A model generated the notes under the pieces. The model searched no databases and had not been told where the DNA came from. It worked only from the letters and a program-made list of their open reading frames with translations. From NCBI RefSeq assembly GCF_021168455.1, contig NZ_JAJOZR010000016.1, positions 32,872 to 96,871 on the forward strand: a stretch of 64,000 nucleotides of DNA. Reading direction: 5' to 3'. This DNA is from Ferranicluibacter quercicola. Its GTDB lineage: Bacteria; Pseudomonadota; Alphaproteobacteria; Rhizobiales; Rhizobiaceae. Shown one piece after another: positions 1 through 9,128 of the stretch (positions within the stretch are counted from its first letter, which is position 1; each line of letters begins with the position of its first letter). The position numbers were made by a program, and so were the translations under genes.

Positions 1-1
1 G

Positions 2-3000
2 CGCGGCGGGTCCGGACTGGCCATTGACACACCGGCCGCCACGGCTGCCATCCGCGGAACCGATTGGACACTTTCGGTGGATGCAGGAGGTAAGACCTCA
101 CTCACCGTTCTCGACGGCGTCGTTGATCTCAGCAACGCACTCGGGAGCGTGCGGGTAACGAAAGGAGAGGGCGCTGTTGCTGCCATTGGGCAGGCCCCAC
201 GCAAGGTGATTGTCCTCAATTCGAGCGATCGCGAGCAGATGCTGTATTACCTCGAACTGCGGGATGCCTTTCCGTTCCTGCCGGCATCGCCCTTGCCGGG
301 GCCGGATATGCGACGGAGCCGTGCCGCACTTCTCGCCCTTCCGCCCGAGCGTCGTACCGCCGAGGACTGGCTGACGCTGGCCGAGGTGAACTTCACCATT
401 TCGGGCAAGGCAGAGGCTCTGGCGACGCTGGCCGCGGTGCGCCGGCAGCGCCTGAATACGCGACAGGGCGCGCGGGTCGCTCTTCTCGACGCCCTGATCG
501 CCGGATCGGAGCGGCGCTATGACGAGGCCGCGGCGCTGTTTGACCGCGCCGCGCCGAACCTCGATGATGCGCGCAGGTCTGTCGCGCTCTATGGTGCATA
601 CTTCGCCAGTTCCCTGGCGGATCCAAGCCATGTGGAACGGCCGCCAAGTGTCGGCGTGGGCGCCGCCGCGATCGTCGGAGAAGTGTTTACGGTCGGTTTC
701 CGGGACAATCTGCGGGCAACAATCGACTTGTTGAAAGGTGCTGAAGCCCGCTACCCGAACAACGCCCTTCTACCGGCGATCCGGGCGAAGGTCGCTCTGG
801 TTATGGGCGACCGTGAACAGGCGCAGGCCGCCATTGCCGTCGCCCTAGCCCGAGACCCCGGCCAGGCCACGGCTTTGGAAGCGCGAGCCGATTTCGAGGC
901 CGGCGTGCGTGGCAATCTCGGTGGAGCCTTGGCCGACCTTCAAGCGGCGCTTGTTTCCGAGCCGGGCAATGCCACGATCTGGAATTCCCTCGGCCTGCTT
1001 CAATCTGCTCGCGGCGCAGGACGAGAGGCGGAGACGGCGTTCCGAAAAGCCATCGCGCTCGATCCGATGTCGCCCCTGCACCACGCCAATCTCGCCGGGC
1101 TCTATCTCGAGGAACAGCGGGTCGAGGACGCGAGGCGTGAGATTGACCGGGCGCTCGAGATCGAGCCTGGTTTCGACATCGCGCTTATCACACGGGGACG
1201 ATATTATCTGCAGACCGGCGAGAAGGACAAGGCGATCGCCGATCTTCTAGCAGGCTCGACGGCCAATCCCGCTTACGCGCAAGGCCAGCTCCTGCTCGCA
1301 GCCGCCCTCTACGCAAATGGTGAGCAGGGTGCTGCGGATCAGGCGCTGGACAACGCCGACCGGCTTGATCCGAACGATCCCGTGATCGCGGCCTATCGCA
1401 CGTCCATCGCGATCGAGGATCACGATGCGGATGGCGCCATACGCAACGCCCAGGACTATCTGAAGCGGTCACGGCAGCGTGGGGGCGATTTCGGCTCCGT
1501 GGGCGCAAACCAGGAAGCAGGCTCGGTTCTCAACGACGCGTTCCGCCTGCAGGGGCTTGATGCCTGGGGGCAGTTCTACGGCGATATCGTCTTTGATCCG
1601 TTCGCCAGCACGTCCTACCTCGACCAGACCGTGCGCGGCAGCGTCAATCCGTTCGCCAACAGCTTCAGCTATGGGGTCAACACGATCGATCCCTCCGGCA
1701 ACGGAAGCAGCTACTCGTCCTTCCTGAAGGCGCTACTTCTCGATCCGCACCTGCTTGCCGGCAGCGAACGCCAGGCAAATCTGGTGCGCATGCCGTTTAC
1801 CGAAACCGCGCTGACGACGGGCATCAACTTCACCAACACTGGCTCGGAATGGGTTAAGGGCGGGCAGATACAAGGCTTCACGCAAACGCCTTTCCCGATC
1901 AGCTTTTTCGGCAACCTGTCATGGGAAGCGCGTGATGACGAGCGCGTCGGCGCAGACGGCACGGATGCTTTGAGTGGAACCACCGATATCACCGGCGGCA
2001 ACGGCTACATCACAGCCAGCCCGACGCCGGACGATCATATCGTTGCCTATGTCAATAGCGGTGACAATGACAGTCTTGTCGAGGCCGATAGGCGCTTCCT
2101 TGCGGGCATTCCGGCTGAGTCGTCGTCTCGCGACACAAACCAGCAGCAGAGCGCAAACTTTGGTATCGGCTGGAGCCATTCGTTTGGATACAAGAACATT
2201 CTGAATGCCGCAATCTTCGGGAGCAATATCGAAGGCTCCAGCCGCGCGGCCGGCGACTTCTCGTTGGGCGGCATTCCTTTCGGATTCGAACGTCAGCAGG
2301 ATCTAGGCGAGAAAAGCCGGATTGCGGCCTTCGGCTATACGATCGGCGCAGAGGCGGCCACTCTTCGGGTTGGCATTGAGGGTGGAAACGTCAACGCAAC
2401 GTCAAGATCAATTTCACGTCTATTTTTTCTCAACGGAGATCGCACGCCCGGTCCGCTCATTGAGGATGTGGTCTCAATCAACGACGCAAATGTTACGACC
2501 TGGATATCCTACATTGACGCACTCTATGATGAAATCCCGGGCCTGAGACTCGAAGCGGCTTTGTTTGCGCGCAGGATGACAGGCGATACCGTGGATGTCG
2601 CCCGATTGGAGCCGCGTGCGGGTCTTGCCTGGGAAGTTGCTGAGGGGCAGTGGCTTCGTTTCGGCTATCTTCGGGAAGGCTTTACACAGTCGACGCCCAC
2701 CCTTGCGCCCGTGGGGGTCGTCGCGCTGCAATCTAACCAGCTGCCGCTGTCGATCGATGGCTATGCCGATACGCTGGCTGCCCGCTGGGATGCCCAGTGG
2801 ACGGACCGCTTCTTCACGGCCGTCGACTATCAGCACCAGGCCGTGCGCAATCTCCTGATTGCCGATCCCCTGTCGCTCCCCGTCGTCGATCTCGTCGGCG
2901 GCAATGTAGCGCGCGGGCGGATCGACCGGGTCAGCGTTACCGGCAACCTCGCCCTCGGCAGCGGCGTCGGCCTGACCGCGACCTATGCGCGGGCGTCTTC

Positions 3001-3331
3001 GCGCAACGACGACCCGACAAGTGGCGGCTATCGCGACGCCTTAACCTATGTCCCGCGGGATGCCGCCCAGCTCGCACTGACCTTTGTCAATCCGATCGGC
3101 ATCGCAGCGACGGTCGCCGGAAATTACACGGGCCGGCGGGCCAGCAATCTGGCCGGTAAAACGCTTGGCGACTACTGGACGCTCGACGCAAATGTCAGCT
3201 GGGAGTCGTCGGATGGCCGGGTGCAGCTCGATCTCGGTGGCTACAACCTCACAGACGAGGCCTTCTACGTTTCGGCGGGCACCGCAGGATGGGCGCGGTC
3301 CGTGAAGGCACAGATGACGGTTCGCTTCTGA
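2..3331 (+). CDS. FecR-TPR-outer membrane beta-barrel fusion protein (5' end outside window)
   Basis: The open frame runs in from the window edge: codons before the first possible internal start (GTG at 77) already encode a FecR-type segment (DTPAATAAIRGTDW), so the gene starts upstream. Of the 1109 residues visible, about 1-45 are the end of the FecR domain, about 120-485 are tandem TPR repeats (alanine-rich helices with G.A..D...A patterns), and about 515 to the end is rich in alternating aromatic/polar strands and ends in phenylalanine (MTVRF), as outer-membrane barrels do. The protein probably reaches the outer membrane with the FecR and TPR parts in the periplasm. Its TGA overlaps the ATG of the cyclase gene (TGATG), so the two are translationally coupled. 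Ligand unknown. Family reading is by motif and composition only. Confidence 0.75.
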   Translation, partial: RGGSGLAIDTPAATAAIRGTDWTLSVDAGGKTSLTVLDGVVDLSNALGSVRVTKGEGAVAAIGQAPRKVIVLNSSDREQMLYYLELRDAFPFLPASPLPGPDMRRSRAALLALPPERRTAEDWLTLAEVNFTISGKAEALATLAAVRRQRLNTRQGARVALLDALIAGSERRYDEAAALFDRAAPNLDDARRSVALYGAYFASSLADPSHVERPPSVGVGAAAIVGEVFTVGFRDNLRATIDLLKGAEARYPNNALLPAIRAKVALVMGDREQAQAAIAVALARDPGQATALEARADFEAGVRGNLGGALADLQAALVSEPGNATIWNSLGLLQSARGAGREAETAFRKAIALDPMSPLHHANLAGLYLEEQRVEDARREIDRALEIEPGFDIALITRGRYYLQTGEKDKAIADLLAGSTANPAYAQGQLLLAAALYANGEQGAADQALDNADRLDPNDPVIAAYRTSIAIEDHDADGAIRNAQDYLKRSRQRGGDFGSVGANQEAGSVLNDAFRLQGLDAWGQFYGDIVFDPFASTSYLDQTVRGSVNPFANSFSYGVNTIDPSGNGSSYSSFLKALLLDPHLLAGSERQANLVRMPFTETALTTGINFTNTGSEWVKGGQIQGFTQTPFPISFFGNLSWEARDDERVGADGTDALSGTTDITGGNGYITASPTPDDHIVAYVNSGDNDSLVEADRRFLAGIPAESSSRDTNQQQSANFGIGWSHSFGYKNILNAAIFGSNIEGSSRAAGDFSLGGIPFGFERQQDLGEKSRIAAFGYTIGAEAATLRVGIEGGNVNATSRSISRLFFLNGDRTPGPLIEDVVSINDANVTTWISYIDALYDEIPGLRLEAALFARRMTGDTVDVARLEPRAGLAWEVAEGQWLRFGYLREGFTQSTPTLAPVGVVALQSNQLPLSIDGYADTLAARWDAQWTDRFFTAVDYQHQAVRNLLIADPLSLPVVDLVGGNVARGRIDRVSVTGNLALGSGVGLTATYARASSRNDDPTSGGYRDALTYVPRDAAQLALTFVNPIGIAATVAGNYTGRRASNLAGKTLGDYWTLDANVSWESSDGRVQLDLGGYNLTDEAFYVSAGTAGWARSVKAQMTVRF

Positions 3332-5178
3332 TGGCACGGCGTCGAGGAGAGGGCTGTCCGGCAGGGGTGCCCGATCTTGCCGCCGTCGATTGGAGGAAAC
3401 GCCTGTATGGCCTCTCGATCGTCACGCTTCTTTCGGTGCTTCTGTTTGCTTCCATCGCCCAGACATCACCGTGGCATCTTCTGGAGATGCGGGCCTTTGA
3501 CTACCTGTCGACGATTGCGCCTCCGACACGCCCCGCCGATAGTCCCGTGATCGTTGCGATTGATGAGCCCTCGATGATGGAGATCGGCACACAGTGGCCC
3601 TGGCCCCGCTCATTGCACGGAGAACTCGTGACGGCGCTTCGGGCGGCAGGTGCACGTGCGATCGCGCTGGATATCATTTTCGCCGAGCCCGCGGCGGATC
3701 CAGCACAGGATGCACGGCTTGCTGCAGTGCTCGGGCCGGACGTCGTGCTCGCTGGCGATGAAGCTTTGATCCGAACCCCTCACGCCGATCAGTTCGTCCG
3801 TACGGAGCCGCTTGCCCAACTGACGACGACCGGTGCCCGGATCGGCATTGCGTCTGTTAGCCTTGATGCCGATGGAGTCCTGCGACGCGTCCCCGCCTAT
3901 CACGACGGTCTTGCGCGTCAACTCTTGGACGTTGCCGGTCGACCTGCAGAGATCGCGGCAGGCGAGAAGCTGACACAGACATTCGGACCGGCCCGGACTT
4001 ACGATACGGTGTCCTACTATCAAGCGCTTCATCCGGACCAATTTCTTCCCCAGGATACCTTCAGGGGACGCACGGTGATCGTCGGTCTGAGCCTTCAAAA
4101 TGCCCCGACGCTCGATGCGGCTGCGGCCGATGCCTTTCCGACATCCGATACGCTTCATAGCGGCCGTCTTGTATCTGGTGCCGAAATTCAAGCGACGCTG
4201 TTCGACAACCTTTCGGCAGGTCTTTTTATCAAGCCGGCCGGTCCGCTCCTTCGCATGCTGAGCATCGTCGGGGCATCGGTCATCGCTGCTATCATTGCTC
4301 GTGGCGAAACTGGTTGGACAACGGCGCAAGCCGCCCTGTTTGTCGTTGGTGGTGCGGTCGTGGGCGCCGGCCTGTCGTTGCGGTACGGACGCGTTTTCAT
4401 TCCACCGCTCGCACCGCTTGGCTCCTTTCTCCTCGTTTGCGGCGTCAAGGCGAGCGTCGATTTTGCTGCGGAGCGCCGCCGCCGCCGCGCGATCACCTCC
4501 GCGTTTTCGCAGTATCTCGCCCCGGCTGTCGTCGCAAAGCTCGCAGCAAATCCGACAATGCTGAAACTTGGCGGCGAGCGGCGCGTCCTGACGATCCTTT
4601 TTTGCGACGTTCGCGGGTTCACCACGATATCCGAAGCTTTGAAAGACGATCCTGAGCAGTTGACGACGCTTATCAACCGGCTTTTGACGCCCTTGTCGGA
4701 TATTGTGCTGGAAAGCGGCGGCACCATCGACAAGTACATCGGCGACTGCATTATGGCCTTCTGGAATGCTCCGCTCGACGTGCCTGATCACGCCGTTCGC
4801 GCGGTTCGTGCCGCCCTTGCGATGCTCGAAGCGGTGGATATGCTGAATGGACAATTGCAGGCCGAAGCACAGGATGCAGGCCGCGATCCTCCACCGTCAT
4901 TGCGGATCGGCATCGGCATCAACACGGGTGCCTGCATCGTCGGGAACATGGGTTCGACTCGTCGGTTCGACTACTCGGTCCTCGGAGACAGCGTCAATCT
5001 GGCTTCGCGCCTGGAAGGCGAGTCCAAGAATTATGGCGTACCGCTTCTCATAGGCGAAACCACTGCCGCTTTGGTTCGCGATACGATCTCCGTGACTGAG
5101 CTTGACCGTATCACAGTCAAGGGACGTACCGGCCTTTCTGCCGTGTTTGCCGTCCTGCCGGTTCACGGAAATCAGTAG
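3331..5178 (+). CDS. CHASE2-domain class III adenylyl cyclase
   Basis: Membrane receptor cyclase of 615 residues making cAMP from ATP. A signal-anchor helix (about 25-45) leads into a periplasmic CHASE2 domain (about 45-295), then a cluster of membrane helices (about 300-375) and a cytoplasmic cyclase domain (about 410-600). Visible catalytic features are FCDVRGFT (first metal Asp), DKYIGD (second metal Asp, adenine-selecting Lys) and VLGDSVNLASRLEG (adenine-selecting Asp, transition-state Asn and Arg). The Lys/Asp pair argues for ATP rather than GTP. I start at the ATG overlapping the previous stop; an in-frame upstream start at 3289 would only extend into that gene. Coupling to the FecR-TPR-barrel gene suggests that an envelope signal controls cAMP. 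Confidence 0.9.
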   Translation: MARRRGEGCPAGVPDLAAVDWRKRLYGLSIVTLLSVLLFASIAQTSPWHLLEMRAFDYLSTIAPPTRPADSPVIVAIDEPSMMEIGTQWPWPRSLHGELVTALRAAGARAIALDIIFAEPAADPAQDARLAAVLGPDVVLAGDEALIRTPHADQFVRTEPLAQLTTTGARIGIASVSLDADGVLRRVPAYHDGLARQLLDVAGRPAEIAAGEKLTQTFGPARTYDTVSYYQALHPDQFLPQDTFRGRTVIVGLSLQNAPTLDAAAADAFPTSDTLHSGRLVSGAEIQATLFDNLSAGLFIKPAGPLLRMLSIVGASVIAAIIARGETGWTTAQAALFVVGGAVVGAGLSLRYGRVFIPPLAPLGSFLLVCGVKASVDFAAERRRRRAITSAFSQYLAPAVVAKLAANPTMLKLGGERRVLTILFCDVRGFTTISEALKDDPEQLTTLINRLLTPLSDIVLESGGTIDKYIGDCIMAFWNAPLDVPDHAVRAVRAALAMLEAVDMLNGQLQAEAQDAGRDPPPSLRIGIGINTGACIVGNMGSTRRFDYSVLGDSVNLASRLEGESKNYGVPLLIGETTAALVRDTISVTELDRITVKGRTGLSAVFAVLPVHGNQ

Positions 5179-5347
5179 ACAACGGCGTCTCGCACAACCA
5201 GGCTCAATTTCTGCGGTTAGACGCGTGGGAGGTTCGAATCCCTTCATGGCGTTAAACCTTAGAATCTATGTGCCTCGCAGAAACAGTTCCCCTACGCCAG
5301 GAGGCCATTATCCTGGACTCCGCCTCAACAGCCGTTCCAGCGTTCTG

Positions 5348-6238
5348 TCAGAGTCCTTTTTCTCCTGACGTATCCCCAGTCAACCAGTCCGCAAAGATAC
5401 GCGCCAGCCGCCGCTGGCTGCCGGATTTCGGGTAGGCGAGATAATGGCCGATATACCTGTTGTGCCGGCACTTGGGCGAAAACGGCCTGACAAGGAGACC
5501 ACTCTCGAGTTCCCTTCGCGCCAGAACGCACGATTCAAGGGCAATTCCTAGACCGTTCACGGCCGCGTCCAGCACAAGAAAACTTCGGTCGAAACTCATG
5601 GATGGCGCAGGGGGTGGGCCGAGATTGTTGGCTTCGAACCAGTCGATCCACTGGATGCGCTTCAGATCGCTCCGGATCAGGGACTGATGCACAAGGTCGC
5701 GGGGAGATGTGAGGCGCCGTGCAAGGTCCGGCGCGCAGAGAGGAGCAACGATTTCCTCGCCAAGAGGAATGACAATTAAGTCCTCGCGGTTGGTGGGCTC
5801 ACCATAGACGATGTCGGCATCGAACAGCCCGTCCACGAAGCGCGCGTAGCTCGTGCTGGCCGCAACCCGCACCTCGACGCCCGGATTTTCCTTCAGGAAC
5901 TGGGGCAGGCGCGGAGACAGGACCTTGGCGGCATAGCTCGGCGCGCAGTGCAGCCTGAGCAGCAACGCCTTATTCGATGTAATCTGTTCAATTCCCCGCC
6001 GCAGTTCCTCGAAGGCGCTCGATGCATGGGCGAGCAGGGTCTGGCCCGCCAACGTCAGTCGCACATTGCGTGTCGTCCGCTCGAACAGCGCGACGCCCAG
6101 ATCTCGCTCAAGGCGGGTGACCGCATGGCTCACGGCGCTTGGAGACAGGTTCAGCTCCTCGGCGGCGTTTCGGAACGACCCGAGACGGGCAGCTGATTCA
6201 AAGATGCGCACGGCAGAAAGGGAGTTCATCTGGAACAT
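5348..6238 (-). CDS. LysR-family transcriptional regulator (GcvA-like)
   Basis: A 296-residue regulator with an N-terminal winged helix-turn-helix (about 5-65; FRNAAEELNLSPSAVSHAVT is the recognition region) and a LysR substrate-binding domain. The first-domain wording (LSAVRIFESAARLGSF) resembles the GcvA/AmpR branch. It is divergent from the SDR-transketolase-TRAP-ABC operon starting at 6396, so it is the likely activator or repressor of that operon and of itself. A second in-frame ATG at 6229 (MNSLSAV) is an equally good start; neither has a strong Shine-Dalgarno. A GTGAA-N5-TTCAC dyad lies immediately upstream. Confidence 0.88.
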   Translation of the reverse strand: MFQMNSLSAVRIFESAARLGSFRNAAEELNLSPSAVSHAVTRLERDLGVALFERTTRNVRLTLAGQTLLAHASSAFEELRRGIEQITSNKALLLRLHCAPSYAAKVLSPRLPQFLKENPGVEVRVAASTSYARFVDGLFDADIVYGEPTNREDLIVIPLGEEIVAPLCAPDLARRLTSPRDLVHQSLIRSDLKRIQWIDWFEANNLGPPPAPSMSFDRSFLVLDAAVNGLGIALESCVLARRELESGLLVRPFSPKCRHNRYIGHYLAYPKSGSQRRLARIFADWLTGDTSGEKGL

Positions 6239-6245
6239 CGGATTA

Positions 6246-6260
6246 GTGAACCAGATTCAC
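6246..6260. promoter_or_regulatory. Possible LysR operator (GTGAA-N5-TTCAC dyad)
   Basis: A perfect 5-5-5 dyad that also contains the T-N11-A pattern of LysR sites. It lies 8 bases upstream of the lysR start and about 135 bases upstream of the divergent SDR start. The position fits autoregulation plus control of the operon. It is only a motif match. Confidence 0.35.
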
Positions 6261-6395
6261 CTGATGGTGTAAACTTGGCGTTTGTTTGCGGGCCACTTTC
6301 CGATCAAATTCGTCATGTCGGTGGAGGTGATCCCGACTAGAGAAACCAGATGCCGTTGGCCGGATGTGTCCGGGACGGGATCGGGAGGAGAAAAA

Positions 6396-7157
6396 ATGCT
6401 TCTGACAGGCAGGACCGCAGTCATATCAGGCGCGGCGAGCAAGCGCGGTATTGGCCGCGCGACGGCGGAACTGTTCGCCGAACATGGCGCCCGTGTGGCG
6501 GTTCTCGATCTGGATGCCGAGGCGGCGCAAGAGGCGGCCGCAGCGCTGCCGAAGGTCGGTCATGGCGAGCATATCGGCGTCCGCTGCGACGTTGCCGACC
6601 GTGCATCGTGCGAAGCGGCGTCCGTTGCGACGATCGGGGCATTCGGCGCGATTAACATTCTCATCAACAATGCCGGCATCACGCAGCCAGTGAAGACGCT
6701 CGATATCACGGGCAAGGACTGGGAGCGCATCGTCAGCGTCAACATGACCGGCGTACTTCATCTCAGCCAAGCCTTCATTCCCAACATGCGCGACAATGGC
6801 GGCGGTTCGATCGCCTGTATGTCATCGGTGTCTGCGCAGCGCGGCGGCGGCATCTTCGGCGGCCCGCATTATTCGGCGGCGAAGGCGGGCGTGCTCGGCC
6901 TTGCTAAGGCGATGGCGCGGGAGTTCGGGCCCGTCGGCATTCGCGTCAATTCGGTTACGCCCGGATTGATCCAGACGGACATTACCGGCGACAAGCTGAC
7001 GCCCGAGATGCGCGTCGATATCCTCAAGGGTATTCCGCTCAACCGGTTGGGCGAGGCGCGCGACGTCGCCAACATCTATCTTTTCCTCGCTTCCGACCTG
7101 TCGGCCTACGTCACCGGCGCCGTGCTCGACGTCAATGGCGGCATGCTCATCCACTGA
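6396..7157 (+). CDS. Short-chain dehydrogenase/reductase (SDR), probable sugar or polyol oxidoreductase
   Basis: A 253-residue classical SDR. The nucleotide-binding glycine motif reads GAASKRGIGRA, LINNAG is the structural NNAG motif, and Ser/Tyr/Lys of the active site are seen in CMSSVSAQ and HYSAAKAG. The C-terminal YVTGAVLDVNGGM is typical of NAD(P)-dependent alcohol or sugar dehydrogenases. I chose the ATG at 6396 because GGGAGGAG sits just before it; the frame is open further upstream but without a ribosome site. It is the first gene of an operon with a split transketolase 28 bases downstream, so it probably oxidises or reduces the imported sugar or its product. The exact substrate is not deducible. 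Confidence 0.88.
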   Translation: MLLTGRTAVISGAASKRGIGRATAELFAEHGARVAVLDLDAEAAQEAAAALPKVGHGEHIGVRCDVADRASCEAASVATIGAFGAINILINNAGITQPVKTLDITGKDWERIVSVNMTGVLHLSQAFIPNMRDNGGGSIACMSSVSAQRGGGIFGGPHYSAAKAGVLGLAKAMAREFGPVGIRVNSVTPGLIQTDITGDKLTPEMRVDILKGIPLNRLGEARDVANIYLFLASDLSAYVTGAVLDVNGGMLIH

Positions 7158-7185
7158 GCTGCCGTACCGAAGGGAGGAATGCCAG

Positions 7186-8025
7186 ATGGTCCAGATCGGT
7201 CACAATGTCACTCTCGCGGAGCGGGCGCGGCGTATCCGCCGCCATGCGCTCCGCATGGGCGAGGTCCAGGGACAGGGCTATATCGCGCAGGCGCTCGGCG
7301 TCGCCGATGTTCTTGCGGTCTCTTATTTTCACGCCACGAACTACCGGCCGGAGGATCCGGAATGGGAGGGGCGCGACCGCTTTCTGCTGTCGATCGGCCA
7401 TTACGCCATCGCCCTTTATGCGGCGCTGATCGAAGCGAAGATCGTGCCGGAGGACGAGCTGGAGACCTACGGCACGGATGACAGCCGGCTGCCCATGTCC
7501 GGCATGGCCACCTATACGCCCGGCATGGAGATCACGGGCGGCTCGCTCGGCCACGGGCTCGGTATCGCCGTCGGCATGTGCCTGGGCCTGAAGCGCAAGA
7601 AATCCCCGGCTTTCGTCTATAATCTGTTCTCCGATGGCGAGCTGGACGAAGGCTCGACCTGGGAGGCCGCCATGTCGGCGGGTTCCTACAAGCTCGACAA
7701 TCTCATCGGCATCGTCGATGTCAACCAGATGCAGGCCGATGGCCCTTCCATGGGCGTCCTGAATTTCGAGCCTCTTCTGCCCAAGTTCGAAGCTTTCGGC
7801 TGGTTCGTGCAGCGCGTGGACGGCAACGATCTCGATGCGCTGGTCGGGGCCTTCGACAAGGCCCGCCATCACGCCGGTCCCGAGCCACGCATGATCATCT
7901 GCGACACGAAGATGGCGAAGGGCGTGCCGTTCCTGGAGGCGCGCGAGCGCAATCACTTCCTGCGGGTCGAACCGCTGGAATGGACGGAAGCGCTCCAGAT
8001 CATCGACGAGGGAGTTGCGCCATGA
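7186..8025 (+). CDS. Transketolase, N-terminal (thiamine diphosphate-binding) subunit
   Basis: At 279 residues this is only the N-terminal third-to-half of a transketolase. GSLGHGLGIAVG and the ThDP/Mg motif GDGELDEG with a later Asn (VDVNQMQ) are present. The ATG at 7186 follows GGGAGG. Its stop overlaps the start of the C-terminal subunit gene (ATGA), the usual arrangement for two-chain transketolases. Split transketolases work in specialised pathways such as apulose-4-phosphate cleavage (AptA/AptB) and sulfofructose cleavage (SqwG/SqwH). No kinase lies in this operon, so the natural donor here is open. Confidence 0.92.
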   Translation: MVQIGHNVTLAERARRIRRHALRMGEVQGQGYIAQALGVADVLAVSYFHATNYRPEDPEWEGRDRFLLSIGHYAIALYAALIEAKIVPEDELETYGTDDSRLPMSGMATYTPGMEITGGSLGHGLGIAVGMCLGLKRKKSPAFVYNLFSDGELDEGSTWEAAMSAGSYKLDNLIGIVDVNQMQADGPSMGVLNFEPLLPKFEAFGWFVQRVDGNDLDALVGAFDKARHHAGPEPRMIICDTKMAKGVPFLEARERNHFLRVEPLEWTEALQIIDEGVAP

Positions 8026-9062
8026 GACGCTCCAAATATATCCGCCCCGATCACCTGACGGCCTCCGGCGAGATGAAGCCGCGCCTGACGACCTCAGCCA
8101 TGATCGCATCCATCGCCGGTCCCGGCCAGCCGACACGGTCCGCGCCCTTCGGGCATGCGCTCGCGGCGCTGGCGGAGGAGGACGAGCGCATCGTCGGCAT
8201 GTCGGCCGATCTTGCCAAATATACCGACTTGCACGTTTTCCGGGCCGCGCATCCCGACCGCTTCTACCAGATGGGGATGGCCGAGCAACTTTTGATGATG
8301 TCGGCCGCCGGCATGGCGCGGGAAGGGTTCCAGCCCTGGGTCACCACCTATGCGGTGTTTGCCTCGCGGCGCGCCTATGATTTCATCTGCCTGGCGATTG
8401 CGGAAGAGATGCTGGACGTGAAGATCGTCTGCGCCTTGCCTGGATTGACCACCGGCTACGGACCCAGCCATCAGGCGACCGAGGACATCGCCATGTTCCG
8501 GGGCATGCCGAACCTGACGATCATAGACCCGTGCGATGCGCTCGAGATCGAGCAGGCGATGCCGGCGATCGCCGCGCACAAGGGGCCGGTCTATATGCGG
8601 TTGCTGCGCGGCAACGTGCCGCTCGTCCTCGACGAATATGGCTATACCTTCGAGTTCGGCAAGGCCAAGCTCATCCGCGACGGGCGCGATACGCTGATCA
8701 TCTCTTCGGGGCTCATGACCATGCGGGCGCTGGAGGCTGCGAAGGCGCTTCAGAAGGACGGTGTGGATGTGGCGGTGCTTCATGTGCCGACCATCAAGCC
8801 GCTTGACGAGGAGACGATCCTTGCCGAATGCAGGAAGCAGAACCGGCTGGTGATCGTGGCGGAAAACCACACACTGATCGGCGGGCTCGGCGAAGCCGTG
8901 GCCGCGACGCTGATGCGCTCCGACGTGCGTCCGGCGGCCTTTCGCCAGATCGCGCTTCCCGACCAGTTTCTGGAGGCAGGCGCGCTTCCGACGCTTCACG
9001 ACCAGTATGGGCTCTCCACGAGCCGCGTCGTCGCGTCGGTCAAGGAGTGGCTCGATCGATAG
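8022..9062 (+). CDS. Transketolase, C-terminal (pyrimidine-binding plus TK_C) subunit
   Basis: A 346-residue partner of the preceding gene. The catalytic glutamate that activates thiamine is in GMAEQLLMMSAAGMA, and the aromatic-rich WVTTYAVFASRRAYDF of the pyrimidine domain follows. The last third (about 210-346) is the TK_C/ODP_C fold. I start at the ATG overlapping the previous stop by four bases; the open frame upstream (7980) would lie inside the partner gene. Together the two chains equal a normal transketolase in length, about 625 residues. The encoded enzyme is cytoplasmic and transfers a two-carbon ketol unit. Confidence 0.92.
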   Translation: MRRSKYIRPDHLTASGEMKPRLTTSAMIASIAGPGQPTRSAPFGHALAALAEEDERIVGMSADLAKYTDLHVFRAAHPDRFYQMGMAEQLLMMSAAGMAREGFQPWVTTYAVFASRRAYDFICLAIAEEMLDVKIVCALPGLTTGYGPSHQATEDIAMFRGMPNLTIIDPCDALEIEQAMPAIAAHKGPVYMRLLRGNVPLVLDEYGYTFEFGKAKLIRDGRDTLIISSGLMTMRALEAAKALQKDGVDVAVLHVPTIKPLDEETILAECRKQNRLVIVAENHTLIGGLGEAVAATLMRSDVRPAAFRQIALPDQFLEAGALPTLHDQYGLSTSRVVASVKEWLDR

Positions 9063-9128
9063 ACCATGAGGACCCGTCCGGCGAGGAGGAAGCCGGGCAG
9101 GTCATGACCAGCCACAATGGAGGAGACC

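Noticed and set aside
3610..4854. 414-codon minus-strand open frame
   Set aside because: Antisense to the cyclase gene, no recognisable content.
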